A stretch of DNA of 64,000 bases from UBA4486 sp041984885. Its GTDB lineage: Bacteria > Pseudomonadota > Gammaproteobacteria > Eutrophobiales > Eutrophobiaceae. The stretch is taken from NCBI GenBank assembly GCA_041984885.1, contig JBHIXH010000006.1, forward strand, positions 13,055 to 77,054, written 5' to 3'. Under the pieces are notes generated by a model that was given only the letters and a program-made list of their open reading frames with translations, searched no databases and had not been told where the DNA came from. Numbering within the stretch: position 1 is the first letter of the stretch; every line of letters starts with the position of its first letter. Shown here in pieces: positions 37,836-46,458 of the stretch. Position numbers and translations under genes: made by a program.

Positions 37836-39293
37836 ATGAAAAACTGGATGCGCGCGCTTGCGGATCACTATGAAAAGATTCGCGAAAAATACCCGAACGA
37901 TAACCTGGTTATTTTGTTCGACATTGACGGGACCATTCTGGATACCCGCTATACCGTCCTGAAGTTACTCCGCTCCTACGACAGGCAACACAATACGCAG
38001 TATTTTGATCAACTGCATATTACCGATATTAATTTTAACGAAGAGGATCTGCGCCAAGAACTGGCAATGCTTGATTTAAGTGGCGATGAACTGGACGATG
38101 TTTGTCGCTGGTACCAGGAAAACCGTTGGGCCAGTTGGGCCGTGTTCGAGGGCAACAAGCCATTTCCCGGCGTACTTGAAGTCATTCGCTGGTTTCAGCT
38201 GCAACCGAACACGGATGTCGGCCTGAATACCAACCGCGGCGAACAACTGCGCGAACACACCCTGGAAACCCTGAATAAACTCGGTATGGAATTCCGTATA
38301 GACATCAGGGATGAGCTGTTGTTAATGAACCAGGACCCGGCCACTATCAGTAGTGGTGAGGCAAAGATCAATGGAATTCGCCAGGTCCATGCCAATGGTC
38401 AGCGGGTCTTTGCAATGGTGGATAATGAACCACGCAACCTGGAGGTCATCTCGGCCGAAAATGATCTCGACGAGGTGTTGCTGTTACATGCGAACAGTTT
38501 TTACACTTTTGATCGCAGTCGTATCAACGACAAACTGGTCAACGGCAAGATATACGATCTGACCGAGTTGATACCGAAACGGGCAATTCCACAACATATC
38601 CAGTTCGTCTGGCAAAGTGTCAATAATGAAGCCAGCCTGAATAAATTCCTTGGCTCCAATGTGAGCTGGGCAGATTTATCCGATTTGATTCAACCGGTGA
38701 TTCAACAACGGCAGATATTACTGGATAAAGCCGGCCGGGATGTGCGCTCTACAAATCTTGAATCAATGTTTGAGCAATACATTAATCTCATGAAGCATAA
38801 ACAGAGAGGCATCCGTTTATGTTTTGCAAACGACTTTGAAGAAATCGAGTTTATTATCGACATGCTGGTACACGCCGGGGTTGATGATAAACAATTGTGG
38901 TTCAGCGCCAGTCTCGATCAACTAACTGAAAACGGTTTTCGTTTCCTGTCGGACAGCTTCCCGAATGCCGTCATCGAATGTCCAATTGATTTTCTCGGCC
39001 AGGTGATTACGACCACGCCAACCACCGCAGAACATTTACTCGATATGTACTCGGACTGGGGTATCAATCGATTCGCCATGAGTTGGCGTACCAGCAATAT
39101 CAAGTCGTTATCTGCGATTATCGAGGGTTGGGGTTTTGAGCTGACGATAAACGACATTCGTAACCTGGAAACCTTCCTGCAGGCGGCGTTGCTGACACCG
39201 AAAGCGATCGTATCGAATTTTAATTTTCCTGCCTGGAAGTCAATCAATGAACCGGCTTACGAACGCACGAGCGAGCGAAAACTTGTAAATTAA
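37836..39293 (+). CDS. HAD-like hydrolase fused to a C-terminal domain of unknown function
   Basis: A 485-residue protein. The first 230 residues are a HAD-superfamily hydrolase with nucleophile motif FDIDGTILDT (D29 and D31), a conserved Asn in NTNRGEQL and acidic motif MVDNEPRN. The remaining 250 residues form a separate alpha/beta domain (LWFSASLDQLTENG, then VITTTPTTAEHLLDMYSDWGIN) that faintly resembles the DUF2181/FAM151 (menorin) TIM-barrel group. That resemblance is my inference. It has an AGAAGGTGAG ribosome site, stands alone and ends in a strong terminator. Confidence 0.7.
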   Translation: MKNWMRALADHYEKIREKYPNDNLVILFDIDGTILDTRYTVLKLLRSYDRQHNTQYFDQLHITDINFNEEDLRQELAMLDLSGDELDDVCRWYQENRWASWAVFEGNKPFPGVLEVIRWFQLQPNTDVGLNTNRGEQLREHTLETLNKLGMEFRIDIRDELLLMNQDPATISSGEAKINGIRQVHANGQRVFAMVDNEPRNLEVISAENDLDEVLLLHANSFYTFDRSRINDKLVNGKIYDLTELIPKRAIPQHIQFVWQSVNNEASLNKFLGSNVSWADLSDLIQPVIQQRQILLDKAGRDVRSTNLESMFEQYINLMKHKQRGIRLCFANDFEEIEFIIDMLVHAGVDDKQLWFSASLDQLTENGFRFLSDSFPNAVIECPIDFLGQVITTTPTTAEHLLDMYSDWGINRFAMSWRTSNIKSLSAIIEGWGFELTINDIRNLETFLQAALLTPKAIVSNFNFPAWKSINEPAYERTSERKLVN

Positions 39294-39310
39294 TCAGCCT
39301 CCCCCTCTGG

Positions 39311-39345
39311 AAAAAGCCCGGTTTTTATACCGGGCTTTTTTGTTT
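39311..39345 (+). terminator. Rho-independent terminator after the HAD fusion gene
   Basis: A stem of AAAAAGCCCGG paired with CCGGGCTTTTT across an 8-nt loop, followed by TGTTTT. It lies 18 bp past the stop codon. Confidence 0.95.
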
Positions 39346-39392
39346 TATAGTGCTTAAAACCATGAACCAGACAAATCTTGAAGGAGGGCATC

Positions 39393-39758
39393 ATGCCATT
39401 AGTCAATATCTATTTACTCAAAGGCAAGTCAAAAGAATATATAAAAGCGGTCAGTGATGGCATTAATTCTGCGGTTATCGAGACGATGGATTTTCCTGAT
39501 GATGATCGTTACCAGATTGTGCATGAAGTCGAACCGCACTGTTTGCAATACCAGGATCGGGATGCGGATCGTGTCATGATGCACCTGACGATGCGTGCCG
39601 GGCGAGCGAACAAGGCGAAACAGGCGTTTTATGCGAAGGCCGTTGAAAACCTGCAAAAAGACCCCGGCATTGACCCCGGCAACGTGTTAATCACGATAGT
39701 GGAAAACCACGATATAGACTGGTCGTTCAAGGATGGTGTCGCCTCGTTTGTAGTCTAG
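39393..39758 (+). CDS. Tautomerase family protein
   Basis: A 121-residue member of the 4-oxalocrotonate tautomerase superfamily, which uses an N-terminal proline as a general base. The ATG at 39393 places Pro at position 2 (MPLVNIYLLKGK) and is preceded by GGAGGG, so I prefer it to the in-frame start at 39378, which would bury the proline. Two beta-alpha-beta units are evident. The physiological substrate is unknown. It is transcribed towards the BCCT gene. Confidence 0.85.
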   Translation: MPLVNIYLLKGKSKEYIKAVSDGINSAVIETMDFPDDDRYQIVHEVEPHCLQYQDRDADRVMMHLTMRAGRANKAKQAFYAKAVENLQKDPGIDPGNVLITIVENHDIDWSFKDGVASFVV

Positions 39759-39775
39759 TTGTTAATAACAAATAG

Positions 39776-41386
39776 CTATAAATCAGGCGAGACCGGCGCG
39801 GTAAATTGGTTATCGGATTCATCGCTGTTTAATGCCTTTTGCAGATTAACGATGATGAAAATTATCAGCAGCGCAAACGGTAAACCGACGGATATGGCGG
39901 CGGTCTGTAATGCAGTCAGGCCGCCGGCGATTAACAGGATGGCAGCTACCAGTCCTTCTGTTATTGACCAGAAGACGCGTTGAACGACAGGCGGGTTGGC
40001 ATGGCCGCCGGCCGTGATCATATCGATAACGAGTGAACCGGAATCTGACGACGTGACAAAAAAACTGATGATGACAACGGTCGCAAACGCACCGGCAGTC
40101 TTGAGCAGGATATCGGGGAAGTTTTCATAACCGACCACGACCGGCAGCTTTTCAAAGAAAACGAACAGGGAACTCGCGACATTTTTTTGCACCGCGCCGA
40201 CAAGTTCACCAGCCTGGTTGATCTCAACAAATAATGCGGCGTTACCGAACACGGATAACCAGATAAAGGTCATCAATGTGGCCACGACCAGAACTGCAAA
40301 AATAAATTCACGTATCGTCCGGCCATAGGAAATACGTGCGACAAACATGCCGACGAACGGTGACCAGGCTATCCACCAGCCCCAGTAAAATACGGTCCAG
40401 CCGTTTTGCCAGTCACCACCGGTGTAGGTTTCATTCCAGAACGCGAGGTAAAAGAATCGATCCAGGTACAGGCCAAGGTTCTCGACAAAGCCATTCAGGA
40501 TGAACAGCGACGGCCCGATAATAAATACAAACAGCAACAATAAAATGGCAACGAAAATATTGAACCTGGATAAATTCTGAATGCCACGATCAAGGCCGAG
40601 CACTACGGAAAGAGTCGCAACCGCGGTAATGCCGGTTATCAATAATATTTGTGTCAATGAACTGACCGGTATGCCAAACAGGTGGTCGAGACCGGCATTG
40701 ATTTGACTGACGCCAAGACCGAGGGAGGTAGCGACGCCAAACAAGGTTGCCACTGTTGCGATCACATCGATTGCATGACCGTAGAAACCATAAATACGAT
40801 CACCGAGAACGGGCTGAAAAATACTACGAATACTGAATGCCTGTTTTCGATTATAGGCAAAGTAGGCGATGGCCAGGCCGGTCAGGGCATAGATCCCCCA
40901 TGCATGCAGCCCCCAGTGTAAAAACGTCGTGCTTATTGCATCTTCATACGCTCTCACACTGTAGGGGTTCGCCCCGTGTGGTGGTGTGATCAGGTGGAAC
41001 ACCGGTTCGGCCACGGAATAAAACATGAGACCGATGCCCATACCGGCAGAGAACAACATGGCAAACCAGCCAAACCGGGAAAATTGCGGGTTTGCCTGCT
41101 TGCCGCCCAGGCGTATGTTTCCCGCAGGAGAAAATACAAGATAGATCAGGTAGGCCAGAATCAGATTTACGCACAAGACGAAAAACCAGCCGGTCTGGTT
41201 CGCTATCCAGGCCTGGATGGCGTTGATAGATTCAGCCACTGCTGTCAACGATATCAGGCAAACGACCACCAGCAAGGTGATCAGGACGACAGAAGAGAAA
41301 AATACAGGCGGATTATAACTTAACCAGACGCGATCATGACGATCGCGGTATTCCTGGATTTTCAGTTTTTGATCCGCATCATTCAC
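39776..41386 (-). CDS. BCCT family betaine/choline/carnitine transporter
   Basis: A 536-residue secondary transporter for quaternary ammonium compounds with 12 helices. Family signatures are visible: GMGIGLMFYSVAEPVFH in the first helices and WTVFYWGWWIAWSPFVGMF with following ARISYGRTIREF. It is the third gene of a unit starting with GSMT and SDMT, which make glycine betaine, so import of betaine or a precursor is likely. The C-terminal tail is short, unlike BetT with its long osmosensor tail. Confidence 0.93.
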   Translation of the reverse strand: MNDADQKLKIQEYRDRHDRVWLSYNPPVFFSSVVLITLLVVVCLISLTAVAESINAIQAWIANQTGWFFVLCVNLILAYLIYLVFSPAGNIRLGGKQANPQFSRFGWFAMLFSAGMGIGLMFYSVAEPVFHLITPPHGANPYSVRAYEDAISTTFLHWGLHAWGIYALTGLAIAYFAYNRKQAFSIRSIFQPVLGDRIYGFYGHAIDVIATVATLFGVATSLGLGVSQINAGLDHLFGIPVSSLTQILLITGITAVATLSVVLGLDRGIQNLSRFNIFVAILLLLFVFIIGPSLFILNGFVENLGLYLDRFFYLAFWNETYTGGDWQNGWTVFYWGWWIAWSPFVGMFVARISYGRTIREFIFAVLVVATLMTFIWLSVFGNAALFVEINQAGELVGAVQKNVASSLFVFFEKLPVVVGYENFPDILLKTAGAFATVVIISFFVTSSDSGSLVIDMITAGGHANPPVVQRVFWSITEGLVAAILLIAGGLTALQTAAISVGLPFALLIIFIIVNLQKALNSDESDNQFTAPVSPDL

Positions 41387-41403
41387 GGAAAAGCCCGGTT
41401 TTA

Positions 41404-42243
41404 TCAGTCAGGTTTTTGATAGTGCATGATACCCCATGCAAGGTAAGAGTTTTTTCCGGCTTCTATCCAGTGCTCAAGACCCTGGATCATGCGCGTGATG
41501 TAATCCGGCGAGACAAACTGTTCCAGTTCTTCACGACGTGACAGTAACTCCTGCCGTACCCTGCCATAATGCGCGATCAACTGGTGTGTCATCTCGACCT
41601 GGCGCAGTTTTTTCCAGTTCAGTTTTTCTGCTATCGCCAGATAAAACTCAAAAGAACCGAGCGTATCGAGATGAATGCGATCAAGCACTGGTTGTAACAC
41701 ACCGTCCGGACACGTATCCGATTGCATCGGGTCAGTAAAGATAAATTCACCACCCGGTTTTAAAACCCGATCAACCTCGTTTAATACCTTTTCGCGCTGA
41801 CCGGAATGTAATATTGCATCCTGTGACCAGGCAACATCAAAAGTGGAATCAGCAATGGACAGATCCTCAAAGCTGCCATCGATCACTTCGATCCTGTTAC
41901 TGATGCCGAGTTTTTCATTGATGTCACGGTTGCGTGCATTCTGTGCCTCGCTCAGGTTGACACAGGTGACATTGCAGCCAAACTTATGATGTAGCCAGCG
42001 TGCTGCACCACCATAACCGGCACCCAGATCAATGACGTTCGAGCCTGGCTGTATGCTTGTCAGCATCCCCGCCATTTTCGCCACGGTACGTTCGGATGCC
42101 GCGGCAATGGTGTCCGTTTCGTCTTCATACAGGCCGATATGTATATCTTCGCCGCCCCAGATGTGGAAGTAGAAATTGTCCGCATCATCGCTGTTGTAAT
42201 ACTCTTGCGCGGTTTTAACGACTTCTGAATAGTTTGCGTTCAT
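41404..42243 (-). CDS. Sarcosine/dimethylglycine N-methyltransferase
   Basis: Methylates sarcosine and dimethylglycine to glycine betaine with S-adenosylmethionine. The SAM site is NVIDLGAGYGGAARWL near residues 69-84, followed by NLSEAQNARNRDIN, DGSFEDL and SQDAILHSGQRE, typical of the SDMT/methyltransferase 11 type. The length of 279 aa matches SDMT of halophiles. Its ATG overlaps the GSMT stop (TAATG), so the two are translationally coupled. Confidence 0.93.
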   Translation of the reverse strand: MNANYSEVVKTAQEYYNSDDADNFYFHIWGGEDIHIGLYEDETDTIAAASERTVAKMAGMLTSIQPGSNVIDLGAGYGGAARWLHHKFGCNVTCVNLSEAQNARNRDINEKLGISNRIEVIDGSFEDLSIADSTFDVAWSQDAILHSGQREKVLNEVDRVLKPGGEFIFTDPMQSDTCPDGVLQPVLDRIHLDTLGSFEFYLAIAEKLNWKKLRQVEMTHQLIAHYGRVRQELLSRREELEQFVSPDYITRMIQGLEHWIEAGKNSYLAWGIMHYQKPD

Positions 42244-43052
42244 TAGTCTGTTTGAACATAACTTTTGGATGCCACGTGAATAAAGAAATCAGGCTCCTGG
42301 TTTTTAAACGTCTCCTGAAAATCGCCGTATGTTGTCACCTCCTGAAAGCCGACCTCTTTCATCAGCTTTTGCGTGTATTGCTTGCGCAGAGGAAACATGT
42401 TCAGGTGAAACGTTGCGCCGTCCTTGAATACGTATCGGAACCGCGCCAGGGTTGTATCCATGTGTTCCGGTGTTGCCGTGATCTCTTCGCCACAATAATA
42501 ATAATTGTGGCCGGCCTCAATTTTGCCATCCATCAATGCATCGTAGTTTCGTTGATCGAGGATGAGGATACCGTCATGCCGCAGAGTGGCATAATACTCT
42601 GCCAGCGTTTTACGGCGATCATTTTCATCATGTAAATGTGTAAACGAATTACCGAGGCAGATCACTGCATCGTAAAGATCATGCACGCTTTTGTTTAACC
42701 AGCGCCAGTCCGCATGTACGGTTCTGAGTATATGTCCACGTTTACGCGCGTTTTCGAATGCCTTTGCCAACATGGCCGGGCTGCCATCGGCACTGGTAAC
42801 TTCAAAACCGGCTTCCATCAGTTGTACCGAGTGGTAGCCGGTACCGGTTGCCACGTCGAGGACTTTTTTTGCCCCGTGCTCCTTTAGTATGTCGATAAAA
42901 AAGCTGCCTTCGCTATCGGCACGCCCGTCCCAGTCGATCAGTTCGTCCCATTTATTTACAAACGGGCTGATGTACTCATCGACGTACTTGTCCGAGCTTC
43001 GAACCCTGGTCGGGTTCTTGCCGTAATTCTGTTTCTTCGCTGTCTCAATCAT
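42243..43052 (-). CDS. Glycine/sarcosine N-methyltransferase
   Basis: Methylates glycine and sarcosine, the first steps of de novo betaine synthesis. The start of the protein (SSDKYVDEYISPFVNKWDEL) and the SAM motif KVLDVATGTGYHSVQL near residues 63-78 match GSMT of Ectothiorhodospira-type halophiles. The length of 269 aa is usual. With SDMT it gives full conversion of glycine to betaine without choline. This is the best sign that the host lives in saline water. Confidence 0.93.
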   Translation of the reverse strand: MIETAKKQNYGKNPTRVRSSDKYVDEYISPFVNKWDELIDWDGRADSEGSFFIDILKEHGAKKVLDVATGTGYHSVQLMEAGFEVTSADGSPAMLAKAFENARKRGHILRTVHADWRWLNKSVHDLYDAVICLGNSFTHLHDENDRRKTLAEYYATLRHDGILILDQRNYDALMDGKIEAGHNYYYCGEEITATPEHMDTTLARFRYVFKDGATFHLNMFPLRKQYTQKLMKEVGFQEVTTYGDFQETFKNQEPDFFIHVASKSYVQTD

Positions 43053-43149
43053 AATATGCTCATTGCACCGGAATGCATGATGTCTGGTTAGTCAACGCTT
43101 CTCCATCCGGAAAAACGTACATTCAATTCAGTTTATTGTTTTTTTAGTC

Positions 43150-43280
43150 GTCCCTGCCTGAACAGGAACCTGGATAGATACTGAGCCTCAGGAGTCAGAA
43201 CCTCAGCCATTGAAACGTGTTGTTACACGCAACGATGTAATCAGCATTGAAGCAAAGCCCACTTTGCAGGGGCTTTTTCT
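43150..43280 (+). ncRNA. Candidate small RNA ending in a terminator hairpin
   Basis: The stretch has successive small stems (CTGAG-C-CTCAG; CGTGT-TGTT-ACACG near 43216-43229), three GGA motifs within 30 nt (near 43164, 43172, 43190), and ends in a terminator-like stem. No open frame explains it. The 5' end and promoter are not visible, so the limits are approximate. Confidence 0.3.
43252..43280 (+). terminator. Terminator-like hairpin without an upstream gene
   Basis: AAAGCCC (43254-43260) pairs with GGGCTTT (43270-43276) and is followed by a short T tract. GCAAAG (43252-43257) can alternatively pair with CTTTGC (43262-43267), so two exclusive folds are possible. No gene on this strand lies upstream for more than 3 kb, so it suggests an RNA gene. 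Confidence 0.6.
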
Positions 43281-43673
43281 TGTGTCTGATAATTGATGTA
43301 GTGCAGGCTGCGCTGCCTACAGATTCCTAACTATATGATAATTTTGAAATATTTTCAATGTCTAATCTCGTCACGGGCTTTAGCATTGCAGATAAGTAAA
43401 TTCTCAATAATCGTGTATTTAACAGCCAGTTAGCGTATTTATGCCCTGTTTCGGGCGATCATCGTTTACACATTACCGATGTTAAACAGGCACTGCCATA
43501 CCTTGCTGAACCAGGGCTTTCGGCCTTTCCGAATGCGGGGATAAACGCGCGAATGCGTCACAGGTAACTTGCTGTTGTTGCTTCATGCTTTTTTAACAGT
43601 TCAGTCAGGCGGGGCTGTATACAGGACAAGACGACCACTTTTTCTTTTCGCTTACCTGTAGCATGATCAGTCC

Positions 43674-44078
43674 ATGTGCGTTGCTATCAGATTTAAAAAT
43701 TCCGAGGTGCGCTGGAACGTAACCGGTGCCGCGTTGCCGGTCATGGATAAGGAATCCGGTGAGATCGTCAGTTATCCGTGGGGGCGACGCGAATGGAACG
43801 AGCCCGGCAAGTTGTATCCGACCGGTTGGGCCCGACGCGAATCCATCGAGCAGGGCAAGTGGCAACGCTTTCATCCGCTGTCTGTTTTTATTGTTGCCGA
43901 ATCGTTTATGGAGCGCGATCTCGACAAGCAACCGCACTGGGTCGATTTGCATGCGAGACAATACATCTCCGGTTTGCTTGTTGCATCCGGTGAAGAGAAG
44001 CGTGTCTATGTCATTACCGTGCCGCCACCGGAGCCTCGTTTCAAACGTTGGCCGGAGATCGTGAATGAAGCTGGATGA
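43674..44078 (+). CDS. Diverged SRAP-like protein ahead of umuDC
   Basis: A 134-residue protein starting MCV, with Cys at position 2 as in SRAP (HMCES/YedK) proteins, which crosslink to abasic DNA through Cys2. The stretch VFIVAESFMER followed by KQPHWV lines up by eye with the SRAP pattern CLIPADGFYEW...KQP, keeping the catalytic Glu. The C-terminal VYVITVPPPE resembles the ITT strand, but the family motif IHDRMP is replaced by FKRWPE, so the catalytic His is missing. It overlaps umuD by 14 bp. The SRAP assignment is my inference; a structural domain with a changed role is possible. Confidence 0.6.
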   Translation: MCVAIRFKNSEVRWNVTGAALPVMDKESGEIVSYPWGRREWNEPGKLYPTGWARRESIEQGKWQRFHPLSVFIVAESFMERDLDKQPHWVDLHARQYISGLLVASGEEKRVYVITVPPPEPRFKRWPEIVNEAG

Positions 44079-44490
44079 GTTTATTCTGCCAAAAGCGGAG
44101 TTATCCAGGCAGGAGATTCCGCTACTGGCAACGAAACTGGTCGCCGGGTTTCCCTCAGCCGCCGATGACTTTATTGATCAAAAACTCGATCTGAATGAAT
44201 TCCTGATCAAGCATCCGGCAGCGACCGTGTTTGCCTGGGCCAAGGGCGACTCGCTGATCGGTAAGGGCATATTCAATAATGATTTATTGATCATTGATCG
44301 CAGTATCGAACCACAACATCACCAGGTCGTCGTCGCTGCGATCAATGGCGAGTTTACCTGCAAGATTCTCGACAAGAAGCAGGGCATGTTACTGGCTGCA
44401 AATGCCGAGTTCCCGCCGATCGATATCAATGGTCACGAGGATGCGTTGATCGAGGGTGTCATTATTCACTCGGTGCGAAGTCATATCTGA
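44065..44490 (+). CDS. umuD: DNA polymerase V subunit UmuD
   Basis: A LexA-like protein that cleaves itself during the SOS response to give UmuD', a partner of UmuC. The cleavage site Ala27-Gly28 is in VAGFPS. The catalytic dyad is Ser63 (GDSLIG) and Lys100 (FTCKIL). The conserved LDLNEFLIKHPAAT is present. The length of 141 aa is normal. It overlaps the gene before it and umuC (TGATG), so three genes form one unit. Confidence 0.94.
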   Translation: MKLDEFILPKAELSRQEIPLLATKLVAGFPSAADDFIDQKLDLNEFLIKHPAATVFAWAKGDSLIGKGIFNNDLLIIDRSIEPQHHQVVVAAINGEFTCKILDKKQGMLLAANAEFPPIDINGHEDALIEGVIIHSVRSHI

Positions 44491-45749
44491 TGTACGCGCT
44501 CGTCGACTGCAACAGCTTTTACGCATCGTGCGAGCAAATCTTTCGGCCTGATCTGCGTAACCAGCCTGTTGTTGTGTTGAGTAATAACGATGGTTGCATC
44601 ATTGCGCGGTCAAAAGAAGCAAAGGCACTCGGTATCCCGGATCTGCATGCGTATTTCAAGGTCAAACCGTTTTTAAAAAAACATAACGTCACCGTGTTCT
44701 CGGCCAACTTCTGTTTGTACGGCGATATCAGCTGGCGGGTGATGGAGACGCTACGACAGTTCAGCCCGGCGACCGAGGTATACAGCATTGATGAGATGTT
44801 TGTTGATCTGCATGGCAATATTGAACCGCTGGACACGCTGGGCAGAAACATCAAACAGCGTATCTGGCAACATGTACGCATGCCGGTCGGTGTCGGCATT
44901 GCACCGACGAAGACACTGGCAAAACTGGCGAATCGTGGTGCAAAACATATCGCAAGAACGCAGGGCGTATGCGTACTGGATACAGCGGAGAAATGGCAAT
45001 GGCTACAACGTCGTTTACCGGTGGAAAAGGTCTGGGGCGTAGGACAACGCTTTGCCAAACGTTTAAATCGTCTCGGTATATACACGATATTTGACCTGGC
45101 GCAGGCTTCAGCAAAGCGCGTGCGCGAACACAGCAATGTAAACCTGGAACGTACAGTAGAAGAACTGAATGGCGTGCCCTGTTATGCACTGGAAGACGCA
45201 CATGCGAACAAGAAACAGATCTACGTCACGCGCTCGTTCGGAAAAAAAGCGACGACATCAGAGGAACTGAGAAACCATATCAGCCGTTATGCCAGTGCAG
45301 CCGCCGAGAAATTGCGTGCGCAAAATTGCAAGGCCAGTGTTGTTACTGTCTTTGTGCAAACCAGCCCGTTTGAAGATAACTATTATGGTAATGCGGTAAC
45401 GTTACCTTTGCCGCATCCGACCGATGACAGTCGCGACCTGATCTACCAGGCAAGAAAAATGATTGCCTCGCTGTATCGACCGGGACACCGTTTCCAACGC
45501 TGCGGTTTCGGTATTGTCGAGATGTTCGATAACACATATCGACAGTTCGATCTGTTTCATTCGGGGCAAACGCAGCAGTCAGAAATAATGATGACGACGC
45601 TGGACAGGATCAATCGACGCTATGGGCGTGATACCGCTGTGTTTGGTGCGGAAGGACTGCGCGGCAAATGGACGATGCGACAAAACTATCTTTCGCCACG
45701 CTACACGACGAGCTGGAAAGACCTGCCGACAGTGAAGTGTATAAACTGA
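44490..45749 (+). CDS. umuC: DNA polymerase V catalytic subunit UmuC
   Basis: A Y-family translesion polymerase. It has the motif LVDCNSFYASCEQIFRPDL at the N-terminus, NNDGCIIARSKEAK, and the catalytic pair in YSIDEMFVDL. The little-finger domain and the C-terminal UmuC tail (GMR-like LRGKWTMRQNYLSPRYTT) are present. The length of 419 aa is full. It overlaps umuD by one base. Control by LexA is expected, although I do not see a full LexA box upstream. Confidence 0.95.
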   Translation: MYALVDCNSFYASCEQIFRPDLRNQPVVVLSNNDGCIIARSKEAKALGIPDLHAYFKVKPFLKKHNVTVFSANFCLYGDISWRVMETLRQFSPATEVYSIDEMFVDLHGNIEPLDTLGRNIKQRIWQHVRMPVGVGIAPTKTLAKLANRGAKHIARTQGVCVLDTAEKWQWLQRRLPVEKVWGVGQRFAKRLNRLGIYTIFDLAQASAKRVREHSNVNLERTVEELNGVPCYALEDAHANKKQIYVTRSFGKKATTSEELRNHISRYASAAAEKLRAQNCKASVVTVFVQTSPFEDNYYGNAVTLPLPHPTDDSRDLIYQARKMIASLYRPGHRFQRCGFGIVEMFDNTYRQFDLFHSGQTQQSEIMMTTLDRINRRYGRDTAVFGAEGLRGKWTMRQNYLSPRYTTSWKDLPTVKCIN

Positions 45750-45765
45750 TATTGCAGTAAACAGT

Positions 45766-46416
45766 ATGCAACAAATACTCGTTTATGCGGACAGTCTGTC
45801 ATGGGGCATCATCCCGAAAACGAGGCAGAGATTTCCGTTTGAAAAACGCTGGCCCGGTGTAATGGAAATGCAATTACAGAAAAGCGGTCATGCCGTGCGT
45901 GTCATTGAAAACTGTCTGAATGGACGCAGAACCGTGTGGGACGATCCGTTCAAACCGGGCAGAGATGGTTCGCAGGGGCTGGCCCAGGTCATTGAAATGC
46001 ATAGCCCGTTGAGTCTTGTTGTGCTGATGCTGGGCACGAATGATTTTCAATTTGTACACCATAATAATGCCTGGTCATCGGCACAGGGTATGGCAAAGCT
46101 CATCTCGATAATAAAATCAGCACCGATAGAGCCAGGTATGTCGGTGCCGGAGATGTTGATTATTGCGCCGCCAGTCGTGCAGCCAAAAGGTAATATGGTG
46201 GAAAAGTTCAGGAATGCAGAACAAACAGCTAAAGGTCTGAACGAGGAACTGGAGAAGATAGCGAAAGAACAGGCAGTAGCGTTTTTTGATGCTGGCTCGG
46301 TAACAGCGTCAAGTCATGTCGATGGAGTTCATCTGGACGAGAACCAGCATCAATTACTCGGTGAGTCAGTATGTAGCCAGGTATTAAAATTAAATTGTCT
46401 ACAGGATGCTAAATAA
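45766..46416 (+). CDS. SGNH/GDSL-type esterase
   Basis: A 216-residue hydrolase without a signal peptide. Block I carries Ser10 in YADSLSWG, block II Gly in NGRRT, block III Asn in LGTNDF and block V Asp/His in VDGVHLD. This resembles arylesterase-type SGNH proteins acting on short acyl or acetyl esters. The usual GDS is ADS here. It follows umuC by 16 bp, but a functional link is not clear. Confidence 0.87.
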   Translation: MQQILVYADSLSWGIIPKTRQRFPFEKRWPGVMEMQLQKSGHAVRVIENCLNGRRTVWDDPFKPGRDGSQGLAQVIEMHSPLSLVVLMLGTNDFQFVHHNNAWSSAQGMAKLISIIKSAPIEPGMSVPEMLIIAPPVVQPKGNMVEKFRNAEQTAKGLNEELEKIAKEQAVAFFDAGSVTASSHVDGVHLDENQHQLLGESVCSQVLKLNCLQDAK

Positions 46417-46458
46417 ATAATCTGACTCACCCGGGACTGAAACAGGGCGATGCCAATG

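Larger units (their letters stand above)
43053..43673. other. Intergenic region between GSMT and the SRAP-like gene
   Basis: 621 bp with no convincing protein gene. It contains a candidate small RNA with a terminator (about 43150-43280), a hairpin near 43450 (GCCC TGTTTC GGGC) and, just before the SRAP-like gene, a short palindrome CTGTATACAG at 43615-43624. I see no clear promoter. Confidence 0.6.

Noticed and set aside
39759..39775. Short palindrome TTGTTA-A-TAACAA between the tautomerase and BCCT genes as a terminator
   Set aside because: The stem is short, AT-only apart from one pair and has no T tract.
43605..43961. A 118-codon open frame on the minus strand opposite the SRAP-like gene
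   Set aside because: The plus-strand frame has a coupled position before umuD and a recognisable pattern; the minus one has neither.
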